Below are positions 45,640 through 57,335 of a stretch of DNA of 64,000 nucleotides, piece by piece. Numbering within the stretch: the first letter of the stretch is position 1; each line of letters opens with the position of its first letter. The DNA is from Varanus komodoensis (Eukaryota; Chordata; Lepidosauria; Squamata; Varanidae): NCBI RefSeq assembly GCF_004798865.1, contig NW_025335568.1:54951423-55015422 (forward strand). Direction: 5' to 3'. Below the pieces are notes generated by a model. The model was not told the DNA's origin, made no database searches, and saw only the letters and a list, made by a program, of their open reading frames with translations. The translations under genes and the position numbers were made by a program.

Positions 45640-46080
45640 CCACATCTCCTCCTAGGGGCACCGGGCAGGCCACCGTGGGAGGTTTTTCCAAAGAGGGGGG
45701 CCACCACAGTGAGAGCCCTTCTCCTGGTTGCCATCCTTTGAGCCTTCCTCAGAGTTGACACCCGCAGTGGGCCTTACAGATTCAGTGTTGTGTCCAAGTT
45801 AATCACAGCTGGGAGAGGCGCTCCAACAAGTACTGTGGTCCCAAGCCACGTAATGCTTCATACATTAATACCAGCACCTTTAATGGGGCCCGGAAACGTG
45901 CAGGCAACCAATGCAAGTGGGCCAGAACTGGTCTTATGTATCTGGACCTACAAGTGACAGTTATTAAGCTGGCTGCCATGTTCTGAACCCTCTTCAAGGG
46001 CAGCCCCACACAGAGTTCGTTGCAGTAATCCAATGTAGAATTGACCATCCATACCAAAACAAACAAACAAATCCAAACTA
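45640..46080 (-). mobile_element. L2-clade LINE, RT C-terminal region
   Basis: A minus-strand frame (45803-46102) encodes STLDYCNELCVGLPLKRVQN, MAASLITVTCRSRYIRPVLA, HLHWLPARFRAPLKVLVLMY and EALRGLGPQYL. This is the diagnostic L2-clade RT C-terminal block (LDYCN, VQN-AA-L, HWLP-RFR, FKVL-L-YKAL-GL-P-YL). A few residues are lost between GLPLK and VQN. Downstream the 3' part to 45640 has the same complement as at 34280 and 44215. It is the clearest L2 coding remnant in the window. Confidence 0.88.
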
Positions 46081-47827
46081 GTAATGATGCAAAAAGAAAC
46101 ACCCCTCTCCATCCTGCAAAAATACCCCTGTGCCTCTGAGAGCTGTTCTAGATGAAACTTTTTAACCCACTACTGTCACATCTGTATTCTTCGTGGGACC
46201 GAGTTTGGATCAATACACATTGGTATGTGTTTTCCAGTACATTCCACTCTATTGTCCTTATATTGGTAGATAGAGTTTGGTGGGACACATTAAAAAATGG
46301 ACACTGCTCTACTGCCATGTTAACTTCATCAGTGCAAAGGCCCCCCACATACAGTAATACTTGCCCCGGCCACCTAAATACTCTTCCCCCCACCCCACAC
46401 ACACAACTGGCCTGATTCCCATGAATGACTTTGTTGTAAACAGGGCTGGTGGGGGAATTCTACAGAGACCAAACTGGGCTGCCCTTTTGGTTTTCTGCAC
46501 TGCTATTTGCAGGCCTTTCCAGGTGGTACCAGGGCACAAGGAACAAAGTGGAATCGCAACACTGCACTAGTGCCTGGGACTGGCTTTTGTTCTGAATCTG
46601 GAAAGGAGGGAGAGAGGAAAGAAAGAAACACATTTGCCCCAGGAAATGTGGCTGAGAAGCCTGGGAGAATCAAGGTGCAGGTCCTTCTCCAAAACACCAG
46701 TAAGCTGCAAACACACAATAAAAGCCTTATCTGGAAAAGGCCTTGATCTCAATCGAGATGAGTGTTTCTCATGACTATTCTTCTCTGGAAGGTGCAACTC
46801 AGAGGGTAAGAAATTCCACAAAGCAGGAAACCAATGTTGCCCTTCCATGAGCTTCTTTTAAGATTTCTGGCTGTTTCGTTAGCTTGACTGATATCTGGAA
46901 ACACATAAACGAAATGGTTTTTATCTTTGTGGTTGCAAAAGAGTTGTACAGAACTTGATACATCTCAACACACCATTTTATAGCAGACAGCCCAAACTTT
47001 ACTTTGAGGGTTGGTGCTGGGAGGGGGAACTGCATTTATTCTCTTGTGGTTAAGCTTATGTGCGTTTAGATTTGACTGACACTGGAGCCATGTGTGCATA
47101 TGAGAATGAAAAATGCTGCTGTGTAGTGAAAACCGTCCTAGTTACTCATATCTGCTGAATACCCAAAACTGTGATGAAAAGGCAGACAATGTCAGCAGGA
47201 GCTCATAAATGGACCTGAGCAAAGTTTAATTTCTATTTGCTTGATAGGTGATCTCCCAGCCTTTGAGGCAAGAGCAGGAAAAAATAAATTCATAGAGGTT
47301 GAGAACTGCCATCTCATCCAGAAAGTCCTTTTCCCTTAAGCCCATCTTGGCTGCACATGGTAACTAGCAGTCATGAAATGCTTACTGGGAATGGCTTCTT
47401 TATGCAGTTCTGCACACCTTGTGATCAGCCAGGCCAAAGGCAGAGAATGGATGACGGCCAGCAGGTCATCCAGCATGGAGGAAGTCTGACTCCCTTCATC
47501 TGTGCCTGAGCAGATACGATTTTCCTGTACTACTAAGCATGTTGAGTAACATAGCAAAGCTAGAGTGAGGATGTTTTCACCCATTCCGCTGGTATATAAA
47601 TGTAAGTTTTTCATAGGACCATCACAGGTTTTTTCATTGTCATTTGCTCTAATCTTCGTACTAGATCAGCGGGTACAAAGCATCAGGCCTGTAGGCCAAA
47701 TCTGACCCACCAGCGGTTCCAATCCAGTTCTCCAGGCCCTAACTGACTACCACCCCTGCCCCCATCCCATCCCCTTTTCTCATTTGGTGGACCCCTAACT
47801 TTGTTTCTCCCACATCTCCTAAGCTTA
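46081..47827. other. Unassigned non-coding DNA
   Basis: 1.7 kb without a recognised gene or repeat. Several 70-110-codon frames lie on both strands without domains. Confidence 0.5.
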
Positions 47828-48364
47828 CTTATGGGCAGTGCTTTTTTTTTAAAAAAAAAAAAAAAAAATAAGTGCCGGAACTCACATCTTGTTAATCTTT
47901 TATTTAGGGTTTTTTTTAGGGTAATCTTTTATTAGCAGGACCGGTGGATGAGAAGTAATTCGTAATTTTTTTCATTTTTAAATTTGGGGTCACACTTTTA
48001 TACTAAAAAATATGTTCAATTCACCAACTTTTTTTGAAATAAAGAACTTATTTACCTTTTGCACATAGCCAGTCACTCTACACACATATAAACATAATGG
48101 TTGCCGCCAGCAGTAAGCACTCAACACGCGACCACACGACCAATCCCAAGCCGAGCAGCATCCCAAGCCAAGCAGAGCCCTTACAACCAGCGCAGACACA
48201 CAAGCAGCCGCATGCACTATTTTAATGATTTTTGCCGCCAACCTGCTATGCCCTACAGGGCGATTCAAAATCACTTGGAAAAATCCGTTGGAAAAATCCG
48301 TCAAAAAAAGGTGCCGGAACACTGTTCCTGTGCATTATATGACAAAAAAAGCCCTGCTTATGGG
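47828..48364. repeat. 8-bp target-site duplication pair of a hAT-like element
   Basis: CTTATGGG occurs at 47828-47835 and 48357-48364, immediately outside the element at 47836-48356. A perfect 8-bp duplication is the hallmark of hAT insertion. Confidence 0.9.
47836..48356. mobile_element. hAT-like non-autonomous DNA transposon, young
   Basis: The left end CAGTGCTTTTTTTT and the reverse-complemented right end CAGGGCTTTTTTTGTC form short terminal inverted repeats of hAT type (CAG...CTG). The 521-bp element has no transposase frame. A GTGCCGGAAC motif lies near both ends (about 47872 and 48311) in direct rather than inverted orientation. The left A/T tract has grown to a T9-A18 run. The perfect target duplication and retained CpGs in the middle suggest a relatively recent insertion. 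It must have been mobilised by a transposase coded elsewhere. Confidence 0.92.
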
Positions 48365-49939
48365 CAGTTAGAGCTTTAAGTTAAAACATGCCAGTATTTT
48401 TGATAGTTTGATCCCACACCTATGCCTCTGGCTCCACTCTATTTTTCTTCGTTGAACCCTACCAATAGTATGCCTTGCCTGGGAGCTTCTTCAGAACTAC
48501 ATTTGACTCTCAGGTTGAAGAGGCTCAGGACCTGTATTATAGTTGGAGAAATAAAACACTAGATATTTTGGAATGCATCTCCAGGATCCCTGACCATTGG
48601 CTAGACGGAAGTCCGTAACATTTGGAGAGAGATGCTTTCAGCACAGCCCTGAAACAGAGCTCCTCCCAGGACATTTTAAGAAATTTAAACGTCATCTTTC
48701 ACAGTGCCTCTGGAGGCCATCATCTTAATTACCCATAATGAGCTTGATGTAGCATCATGCCAGGGCATTTCATGGAATTAAAATGGCAGTTCTTAGACTC
48801 CCAGTGTAGGACACCCAACACTCAGCACTGGGCAGGTTGGGTGTCAACACTGGGCCCTACTAGGATGTTGACGCTGGGCCTGTTATTCCAACTTGTAATG
48901 ACAGCCCTGTTATATTTTGGCTGGGTGGTCAGATGTTGTCAAGCGCCCAACAGGCTACAACACTTGGCTCAATATTAAGCAAGAATACTCAATGTTCTTA
49001 GCTTTCATGGCTAAGAAGTTTATGCAACAGGCACCATCCAGAGTAATGCTTTTCCTGCACTTTGCAGCAGAAAAACTCTTCATGCACAGGTGCACATAAC
49101 ACAAAGACCTGCTTAAGAAATTCTGTGTTCTTCCTTGTTCAAACTAGGCTGGCTGGCATGGCCTAAATCCCTGTTTTCAAAGACACTCCCCGTGTCTGAC
49201 GGCTGCCAAAAGCACATGTTAGCAAAATGTGAGAGTGCACTTCTCCATCTCTGTGAACACCTAGAATCTTAGGATTGGGTGGGAAAATTGAGGGCAATGC
49301 CCCCTGCAGCAAACTCAACACCTGACCCAAAGAAGGCTTGCATCTTTGGGGCCTCAACCGGCATAGGCAGAATGAGAGGATGAGGGAAGCCCTCTGTAGA
49401 TGGAGTCCCCTCTGTGTCCTCAGAAGGCTTTCTCAGGGTTGCAGCTGGGGCTCTACCTTCCCCCAGACAGCCTCTCCTGGACACAGGACTGCATCCTTAG
49501 TATGCTTAGCAGGTTGCTGTATGGCCTTGTCGTTGCAGGCCAGATCTCACATAGCACCTGTATGAGGCTTTCAACACAGAGAGACTATCTGCTGCTGCCC
49601 CCACACCCAGATGGAGTGGATTTTGGTCACCTAACTGTGCTGTTAGAGGGCACTGTCAAAAAGCTAAATGGGGTGGGGGAGATTTTGCGGTCTCACTTGG
49701 GGTGTTAAGGTGTGAACCTCTGTTGTTGAAGGTATGCAAAATATGACAACATGCTGGTGAACTGACAAGGGACTCATGCCAAAGCAGAGCCAGACCTGGG
49801 GGAATGCTTAGGGTGGCCACAGTGATGTCCAAGAGAGAGAAAACACATCACCAAAAGAGATGTCAGAAGAGGAAGCCAGCTGCATTCATGTATTTAAATG
49901 GAAATGGATGGAAATACAAAAAACACATACTATAGTTTA
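48365..49939. other. Unassigned non-coding DNA with a MITE-like remnant
   Basis: At about 48500-48640 a degraded MITE copy shows GGATCCCTGACCATTGGCTA. Otherwise no genes or recognised elements. Confidence 0.45.
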
Positions 49940-50112
49940 CTTGTTGAAACTGTGTTAGCTATTCAAATTGTTTTAAAATCTGTTTTAAATTTGGTAAGTT
50001 GGAATTTTATATTGTTTTTATTGTATTTGTGTTTTTTGCAGAATATTGTGAACCACCCAGCAAGTTTCAGCTATTGGGTACTATAGAATTTAAATGAAAT
50101 AATAATGATAAT
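49940..50112 (+). repeat. Non-LTR retroposon 3' tail
   Basis: A T-rich 3' UTR-like stretch ends in GTGAACCACCCAGCAAGTTT, CAGCTATTGGGTACTATAGA and an AATAATGATAATAATA tail. It belongs to the same tail family as 985 and 63640 and is the longest of the set. Confidence 0.6.
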
Positions 50113-50704
50113 AATACATGGTTTGGCATAGTCACACAAGCATTCTGGAAGGTTCTTTTAGACAAGGAGGCTGTGAGGAATTCTGGGCTGTTCTGAGAAG
50201 GTGCAAGGGTTTTTTATGCATTGAAAACAAGAAGCCTTGTCCTTCCAGTCACCTTGTAAAATCAAGCAAATGACATGCCAAACCTCAAGTCCACTTCTCC
50301 TAAAACAATGGACCAACATTCTCTTGTCCTACCCTCTCCAAATTTGGAGGGGCATCCTAGTTTTGCCTCCACCATTCCATGCCCGTGAATCCTCAAACAC
50401 TGCTGGCTGGAAAGGTTGCGCTCCTGTACAAAAGGAGCTTACCTGTAGAGAGAGTGGACCGTTTGCTCATGAATGATGCTGCAAGTTCTGCCCAATGCTG
50501 AATTCCAGCTGCTGGCCAAGGCAAAGACTGGTCTACTGCCGACTTGAAGAACCAAAGAGGGAGTGAAGACATCTCATTTCTCCACTTTCTCCACTTAATG
50601 CTGCTGCCCGAGGTTAAAACCTCCAGAACATTCCTGCAGGCTAAGATGTGGGAGTGGAAACTGCAGTAGTCATCTAGCCATGGCATCCGTGTTAGGCTAT
50701 GCAA
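50113..50704. other. Unassigned non-coding DNA
   Basis: No recognised feature. Confidence 0.5.
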
Positions 50705-50775
50705 ACACCATTATAATTATTAATTTCATTCTAGTACCATCCAATAGTCAAAGCTCTCTGGGCAGTGAATAAATG
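50705..50775 (-). repeat. Non-LTR retroposon 3' tail, minus strand
   Basis: ATTATAATTATTAATTTCAT, CCATCCAATAGTCAAAGCTC and TCTGGGCAGTGAAT form the complement of the tail family seen at 49940. Confidence 0.55.
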
Positions 50776-51540
50776 TGTCCACCTGCCTTCTGGCAGGATC
50801 CAGCCCCAGGGCTTCTTTGAGAGACACTTTTACTCTTGCTGGCTGGGCCAGGGTGCTGGTATTCGTTTCCCACAATGCTCTTGACGTAGCATCACCCTAC
50901 AGCATTGTGGGAAATTGTCACTGTGGAGCCTGTGTTCTAATTTCCCCAGGAGCTTTGCTGAAAATGAGAATGGCAGCTCTATCAGAACTTGAGCTGCTGC
51001 CCACCTCTGCCACCTCAGGGGAGGGTGCCTCAAACCTGAAGCTAGCTAGCCAAACATCCACAGGATGAGAAATGTTTCAGCTCTCTGGGGTCAGACAGGT
51101 TGGATCTAGGACCTAGTTCCAAAGTAATGATATGGCATTAGGTTAGGGCCAGTGCAGGGCAGTGGGAAGGGGGTGTCTAGATTCTGCCCAGCCTTGCAAA
51201 TAGGACTAATGTCCACAGTGCCATTTAACTCACACTGATCCCAGTATCACTTTGCCAGCTCCTTTTAGCTCTCATGTGTGAGTTTGTACATCCAGAAAGG
51301 GATATAGCCCCAAATTTTCACTTTGATGTCTTCTGCCTAATATGTATTTAAATATTTAGCCAGGCAACCAACTGAGGCATAAATGTTGATCTTCACACAC
51401 ATTCACACTCTCACACACAAGCACTGAATTTTGAAGGGCTTTTGCTAAAATTTCCCCTGTCTGTTGCCTGTCAAAAGCAAAATGTTGTTTACTGCTGACT
51501 TGTAAGTGTAGAGAAAAACAGCATAGTTGACAGTAAATTA
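50776..51540. other. Unassigned non-coding DNA
   Basis: A GCATTGTGGGAAATTG / TTTCCCACAATGCTC inverted pair lies at about 50868-50917. No gene. Confidence 0.45.
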
Positions 51541-51610
51541 TATTATTTCTTCCTCCTCCTGTTATTTTTCTTCTGATGTTTTTGCTCTGTTTGGCTTTAA
51601 CCCGTTGCAG
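51534..51610 (+). promoter_or_regulatory. Candidate 3' splice acceptor
   Basis: From 51534 to the AG at 51609-51610 there is no other AG for 76 bases. The stretch is pyrimidine-rich (TTATTTCTTCCTCCTCCTG) and ends CCCGTTGCAG followed by A. That is the form of a good vertebrate acceptor. Behind it two frames stay open for about 30-40 codons, but I find no strong donor, so an exon is unproven. Confidence 0.3.
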
Positions 51611-52097
51611 AAGATGTTGACATTAAAAAAGGAAAAAAAGATGAATGTGCAAATTATACAAATAGAAGGAGTTACGCCTGTCCGAGGCCAAGCCAAAAGG
51701 GATGCTAAGACTCCAAGTCAAAGCATATAGCGTCGGAACTCAAACCTTAAAAAGGCTGGAGTTTGCTAAACTGCACAAAGTGTTCTGTACACACACAGAG
51801 GGTTACAGATGAATTCCCTGTCTTGGGCTAAAGGACGGCCTCACAGCTGGTGATGTTTAAAGTCTCCCTTTCACGCATGCCTGACGTGAAGCCAAGGATT
51901 CCCATGCACCAAGCTGCCGGTCCTTCGCAGTTCACAAGGCTGTCCGTGGACAGATAATTGACACAGACAAGCATCGCACAGTTCAACCAGACCATTTGCA
52001 CAACTATTAAGATGTGCTTGCAAGACACTATTCAAACACAATCATGCTAACCGGAACTTCTAATCTGTCTTTGATTGCTGTCCACCTGAAGCTAGAG
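51611..52097. other. Repeat-free stretch after a candidate acceptor
   Basis: No repeat signature is visible from 51440 to about 52040. One frame after the acceptor reads DVDIKKGKKDECANY and stops after about 31 codons; another reads MLTLKKEKKMNVQIIQIEG and stops after about 40. Neither is a family I can name. It may be conserved non-coding DNA, an unrecognised exon, or neither. Confidence 0.25.
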
Positions 52098-52325
52098 CAG
52101 CCATGTGTCCTCTTTCACAGGGAAGTCTGCAATTTGAAGGGCTTTCGGAGGACTGTCCTCTTATTGGAAGACATTTTCTGTTTGAAGGGCTGTCCAGCCC
52201 AAATCCAGTTGAAAGATCACAAACCACCAGAAGGAAGAGCTGGACTTTGAAGGTTCCCATCAAAGGCACTTGGTCATCAGATTACGCAACCCACGCAAGT
52301 CACCTGGTCACAATCCTCCACCCTG
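52098..52325 (+). repeat. Unrecognised dispersed repeat, copy 2 of 3
   Basis: ATTGGAAGACATTTTCTGTT, TGAAGGGCTGTCCAGCCCAA, ATCCAGTTGAAAGATCAC and GGACTTTGAAGGTTCCCATC align along about 110 bp with the complement of 62265-62525. Part also aligns with 13185-13335. In one frame the core reads LLLEDIFCLKGCPAQIQLKD; the copy at 62265 reads SLFEGIICMQDCPVQVQFKD, with conservative differences. Confidence 0.55.
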
Positions 52326-52599
52326 CGGAAAGATGTATGGTTTTTCCATTTAAATTATAATAATTTTCAACTTCACATCAGTACATATAAACAAGTACAC
52401 ACACATTTTATGAAAACTGATGCCCTCTTTTTTGCATTTCCTTTTTTTGATAACTCATAAGTAGACAACCATGCCTTCCTTGCTGCCTTCTTACACTAAA
52501 AAGTTAATCTTCTTGCATGTTTCATTATTCTGCAGAATGCTTTTGGACTTCAATTTGGTTTTGAACTTAAACGTTAGATATTGAGTACTGACTTCTTTT
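52326..52599. other. Unassigned AT-rich DNA
   Basis: No recognised feature. Confidence 0.45.
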
Positions 52600-52682
52600 A
52601 AAATTGTATTGAATTTTCATTCACTGTGGGCAGCTGCCTTATAAGAACTAAACGGTAGGGTTATATAAATAAAAAATAAATT
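52600..52682 (+). repeat. Retroposon 3' tail
   Basis: AAATTGTATTGAATTTTCAT, GTGGGCAGCTGCCTTATAAG and AGGGTTATATAAATAAAAAA form a LINE/SINE-type end with an A-rich tail. Confidence 0.4.
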
Positions 52683-54392
52683 CAGTTCCGAAGCAGAAGA
52701 ATCCCCAAGTAGTATTCAGTATCCTCATATACATTGATTTTTTTCCACAAGATTATCCAAACAGTGGCTGTGTTCAAACATAATGTGAAAACATAGTCTA
52801 TTTAGGTAAACCATGATTTGTTTTAATGCCTGAAACCTGGCTGGCCCACAAACCATGGTGTATACGGATCCAATAAAAAGATCAGATACAATCAAATAAA
52901 GTTGGTTTGTGAACCTCAACTTGTACTGTGATTTTCTGTAACGTTACGTGTACAGAGAGCTCACAAAGCTTGTTTTCAGAATACAACAATATTATGAAAA
53001 AGTCTGGGGAGGGGGCACACAGTGTGCTCAAATTGTATGCATATTTCCCTGTCAAAACTATCTTGTTTAGGCCTGCTTTAATCCATGTTTTAAAAGGAAG
53101 CCTTGTGCTTGACAACAGTTAGATGTATTACTGGGAATGGGGTAGATAGAACGCATTTTCCCCTCTTCTGAACGCTAGACTTTTAGGAAGGGCCTGAAAG
53201 TGTGAGGAGACTATAGTTCTCGGAACAAAGGGGCAGGGAGCCTCCCCAGTGTCCACAGTTAGTGCCTGCTGCACTTTGTCATCAGACGCCTCCAAGGACA
53301 CTGCCCAGGTAAGGCTCCCCATTTCAGATTTAAAACATCAAACAATACTGGAAAAGTTTGCACAAATTTCTCATGCTTAAAATATAAAGCACAGGAGGTG
53401 GCAAGCAAGTGACAGCCCCTCCAATATACCACTTGGGCACATGGGAAGGGCTGTTACTGGCTACCTCTGAAGGGAGGCCCGCAAAGAGAGGAGACAAGGT
53501 GCCTTTAGCCACCACATGCCCTGGACATAGGATGGAGGACCAAGGCCAAAGGAGGGTGAGCAACTCAAGGTGAGGCAGATGATCTGACAAACTGCGGACT
53601 GTGAACCCATCCATGGACAACCCACACTGCTAAACTTTTTTGCAGAATGGGCTGCTGTGACCTTCACACTGGCTCTACAAGGGCAGCCTCGCTCCAATCA
53701 GCCACTTCACTGGACCTGGAAATTACTGCTGCATAGTAGTCCTCATTCTCTAGTTTCTACCCTCAGTATCCTCACCCTGTAGGGATTCTCACTTAGCTAC
53801 CTCGAAACTAGTCTCGTTAGGTGTAATTATATCTACTTGGTACGCTAATGAGGACCATAATAAGATAAAAAGAGACCGAACCACATGCATATCCTAAAAT
53901 GGAAAAGTATATTTGCATGGTTGTGGTTGTGGTTGAGAAGCAACCAACTCTGTACTCTTGAAGCATATGTTAACAGAGACTGTTTCAATTTCCCCAGGTT
54001 AAACCGTTTCTTAGATATGATTTCACAAAAGCAAAACTTTGCTAAACTTAACAAATGCATTAATAGGGACACTGGTAGAACGATACTAAGTTCAAGACAG
54101 GCAAGGTCAAGAACTTCACTGAACATGGTGAAGATGCTTTGGTTGCTATATGGACATCCAGGTTTTACCATACTGATAAGGCAACATTGCAACACTTCTG
54201 TTCTATAGATCCATATTATATTTGGATTACAGTGTGCAGGTGAGCCTCAATGATCCTGATTGCCTAAGATCACCTATGGAGTGCCATGGAGAATCAGCTC
54301 AAGAGCCAAACTCATTTCTCAGTTGCTTAGAGCCAGGGCAAGAGTTTGTTTATCCTTCTTGCCCCTCTATACCATTTTGCCAGTGTTGATCT

Positions 54393-54449
54393 TTCTCTCT
54401 CTCTCTCTCTCTCCCCAACCCCAGTGTGTGTGTGTGTGGGGGGGGGGGA
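54393..54449. repeat. Compound simple repeat (TC)n, (TG)n, G10
   Basis: A CT run, then CCCCAACCCCAG, then a GT run and ten G. The order suggests a mutable site. Confidence 0.9.
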
Positions 54450-56099
54450 TCCTTTCTTATTTCCTATATTCTTGCCTCCAACCTTCTAATATTCTTCCAC
54501 TTCAGTGTCCTTCAACTTCCACTTCCTAGACAAGTCTTTTCTTATGCATTTGCCATTCCTTACTTGCAGTAGTTTATATATCATCTAGATTACATAGATA
54601 CTCTTTGGGGTCTCTTTCACACTTTCCAAGCACTTTTTCTGTTTTGTTTTGGATCCCTAAACCTGGGAAATATGCAGTATTTTGAAATTCAGAACCAAAA
54701 CCAGCACCATCCACCATTGCAGAGGCATCATTTTGCTTTGTTCCCTGTAAGCTGCCATAGTACCTCCTAGAGAGTCCTCCAAGCAATAGCAAAGAAAACC
54801 AAAAGGAAATGAATTTGTTTTGTGTAAGCTCCTCGCTCTCTCTCTCATACACCCCCCCCCCCCTGCAGCTAGAAATATGAACAGGTATGATGTCTTGGGG
54901 AAGGGATTTCAGTGACCAGGACAGTTGTATGGAGGAACTTTTGCACTGAGGAAATTTGAGGAGGTGGGGAAAATAATGTTAATATTTGCGCATTCCAACA
55001 GATTCAAGCGGTTTATAGCAGAACAAACTGAAAGACAGAAAAGGAGAAAAGTGGGTATGTAACAGACATCCCATCCTAGTCCCACAAAGAAGAAAGAAGC
55101 TTCAGCAGCAGGATAAAATGTCTCTAGGCTACAATTCTGTCAATTCTTTTGACAGAAATGTGTCCTGCAACATGGCTGCCTGGGGAATGCTGGAAGTTGC
55201 AGGGTGGTGGAAAGGAAGCCCAGCTGAGGGAGGGGCCCCAGGAAGGGACTCACTCAAGGTCTGCAAACCTCCAGGACCAGCATCAATTGCATTCTCTTTA
55301 GAGAGTGCTCTAGTTCAAAACTACGGCATTAATTGCTTTGCATGCATGCCGTAGTCATGACACTGAAATGGAAAACAATAACCATAATACCCATATATGC
55401 AGAGTTCTCCTGGTGTGATTGGATTTCTGATGCACAGCATGTATTAAGAAGTCTTTAAAAAAAGAAATTCATTAACCTGCCTTTTAAATAACACTTTAAA
55501 CAGATTCTTAAAAAAGAAAAACCTTGGGTTTTCCGTTCTCTTGCTCCTCCCAATGTGTATGTCAAACCAGCTGCTCGCATACTTGGAAGCTGAACTGCTT
55601 TTACCAATTAATATTTGCAGGGAGCAACATTTTAGCTTTATATATATATATTGGCTAAACAGGAAACTGAAAGTTTTAAATGCATTAGACAGGCCAATGA
55701 ATTCTGCACTGAATAGGACCTCAGTAATAAGTCATATATTTCTTTAGCACCTTTGTATGTCCAACACCCTCCTAAAATGGTAAGTTTTACGCTTCTTCAT
55801 AGATTTCCCAGAGATGTGTCAGTTTGGATTTGTTTCACTTATTCATTCTAATGCCCAGATCAATTTGGTCGCTTGACATTGTATGCCTTTTATTATGCAA
55901 TGAAAAGCAGTAAAATAGGTAGATGGGGAAATCCTGCTTTTTGTCCATGAACGCTGCATATGCATCAGCCGCTTCCACTGAAACCAAAAGAAGCTTTAAA
56001 ATGTCAGCCTGGGCCAGACGGTGTTCTTACTTGAGGCTAAATTTGAACTGTATCATAAAATCATAATTGTATCTCAGTTCTGCTTTCACTATCCACGGA

Positions 56100-56345
56100 C
56101 TCCCCAAAATTACAATCCTGCATTTCTTGGCTGGCTAGCTGGTTGATTACATTTCTATTCTGCATTTCCTATATGATATTCACAGCACTAACCACGGTTC
56201 CCCTGCTTCTGTCCTCAACAGGGGTGAGGACAATCTGTGAGGTAGATTATACTGAGAGTGAATGGTCCAAGGCAAGCTTCATGGTTGAGCTGGGATTTGA
56301 ACTCAGCTCTTCTCAGCACAAAACCCTTAGCTACTCTTAATGTAC
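56100..56345 (-). repeat. tRNA-derived SINE, minus strand
   Basis: The complement gives a decayed head, a B-box-like GAGTTCAAATCCCAGCTCAA, then a body with CTTGCCTTGGACCATTCAC and CCTCACAGATTGTCCTCACC. It ends in ATATAGGAAATGCAGAATAG. The order matches the SINE at 28265. Promoter boxes are degraded. Confidence 0.65.
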
Positions 56346-56906
56346 TCCTCTCCTATCTCATGCTGGCAGAACGAGACACCCTAATTCTAGATGGATCAGC
56401 TCAGACCTCTGCCAAGAGCAAGCTTCTTCTCCTCTCCCAGCTGAGCAAGGAAAAAGAAGTAGAGAGAGGAGGGAGGGAGAGAGAAGGATCAGTCCAGCCC
56501 CCTTTCCACTTTGGACCCATCCACCCCTAGCAGGCAACAACCTCTGGAAGGTTATGCCTGGCATAATGCAGCCCTTGAGGGGCAAAATTTTCCCCAACTC
56601 TGCCTTACACAATCCTCAGATAGCTTTATGTTTGAGCCACCCCCTGCAGATGCTTTCAGATGAGGAGCTAAATCCAGCTTAATGGCCCTTCCCTGTCCCT
56701 CCATCTTCCTTCAATGCTATACAGAGGGAGATACTAATAAATGGGGTAAGCTGCAGTGTGGGGGTATCTGCAAAAATTCAGGCACAGCAACCTTCTGCAA
56801 GTGGAAATTTCTCTTGCAAAAGGCCCCTTCCTCCCATAGATCATGGGTCTAACCCATGGATTTGATCACACCATGTCACATTCAGAGTTTTACAAGGTGT
56901 TTCAGA

Positions 56907-56973
56907 TGGTGACTTCTGTCCCACTCACAACTCTCCTGTGTTTTCTCACCAATTCTGTTTTTATTTTCCACAG
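56907..56973 (+). promoter_or_regulatory. Candidate 3' splice acceptor
   Basis: The stretch has no AG for about 65 bases, is pyrimidine-rich (CTGTTTTTATTTTCCACAG) and is followed by an open frame reading KSIKDKKNGIAAHYLLISEG before a stop. No family is recognised, and the only nearby donor-like site (GAAGGCTAAGT) is non-standard. Confidence 0.2.
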
Positions 56974-57300
56974 AAAATCCATTAAGGATAAGAAAAATGG
57001 AATTGCTGCGCATTACCTTCTGATTAGTGAAGGCTAAGTAAAACCTAACTAAAGTCTAATTAGTAAAGGTCTGTGACACAAGGTTGTTAATGCCACATAT
57101 TGACTATTGCTTTCATCACAGAATCGAGATCCAAGCACAAGCGCATTTATGTTCCTGCTCTTCTGCAAGGTAACCTCTAACATGCCACTGTGGTACAGTG
57201 GAATCATGCAATTGCATGTTCTTTCACTTCTGCAATTAAATGCCATATTTTATGCTATTAGCCATCCAGAGATGTTAGTAATTGGACCGCATACAAATTT

Positions 57301-57302
57301 TA

Positions 57303-57333
<31 letters not shown>

Positions 57334-57335
57334 AT
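57301..57335. repeat. (AAAT)n simple repeat
   Basis: Eight uninterrupted TAAA units. It may be the tail of an unrecognised retroposon. Confidence 0.9.

Noticed and set aside
51625-51705. Resemblance of DVDIKKGKKDECANY to a semaphorin-domain segment
   Set aside because: The similarity covers only a few residues and the frame stops soon after without the expected downstream motif. Coincidence is more likely.
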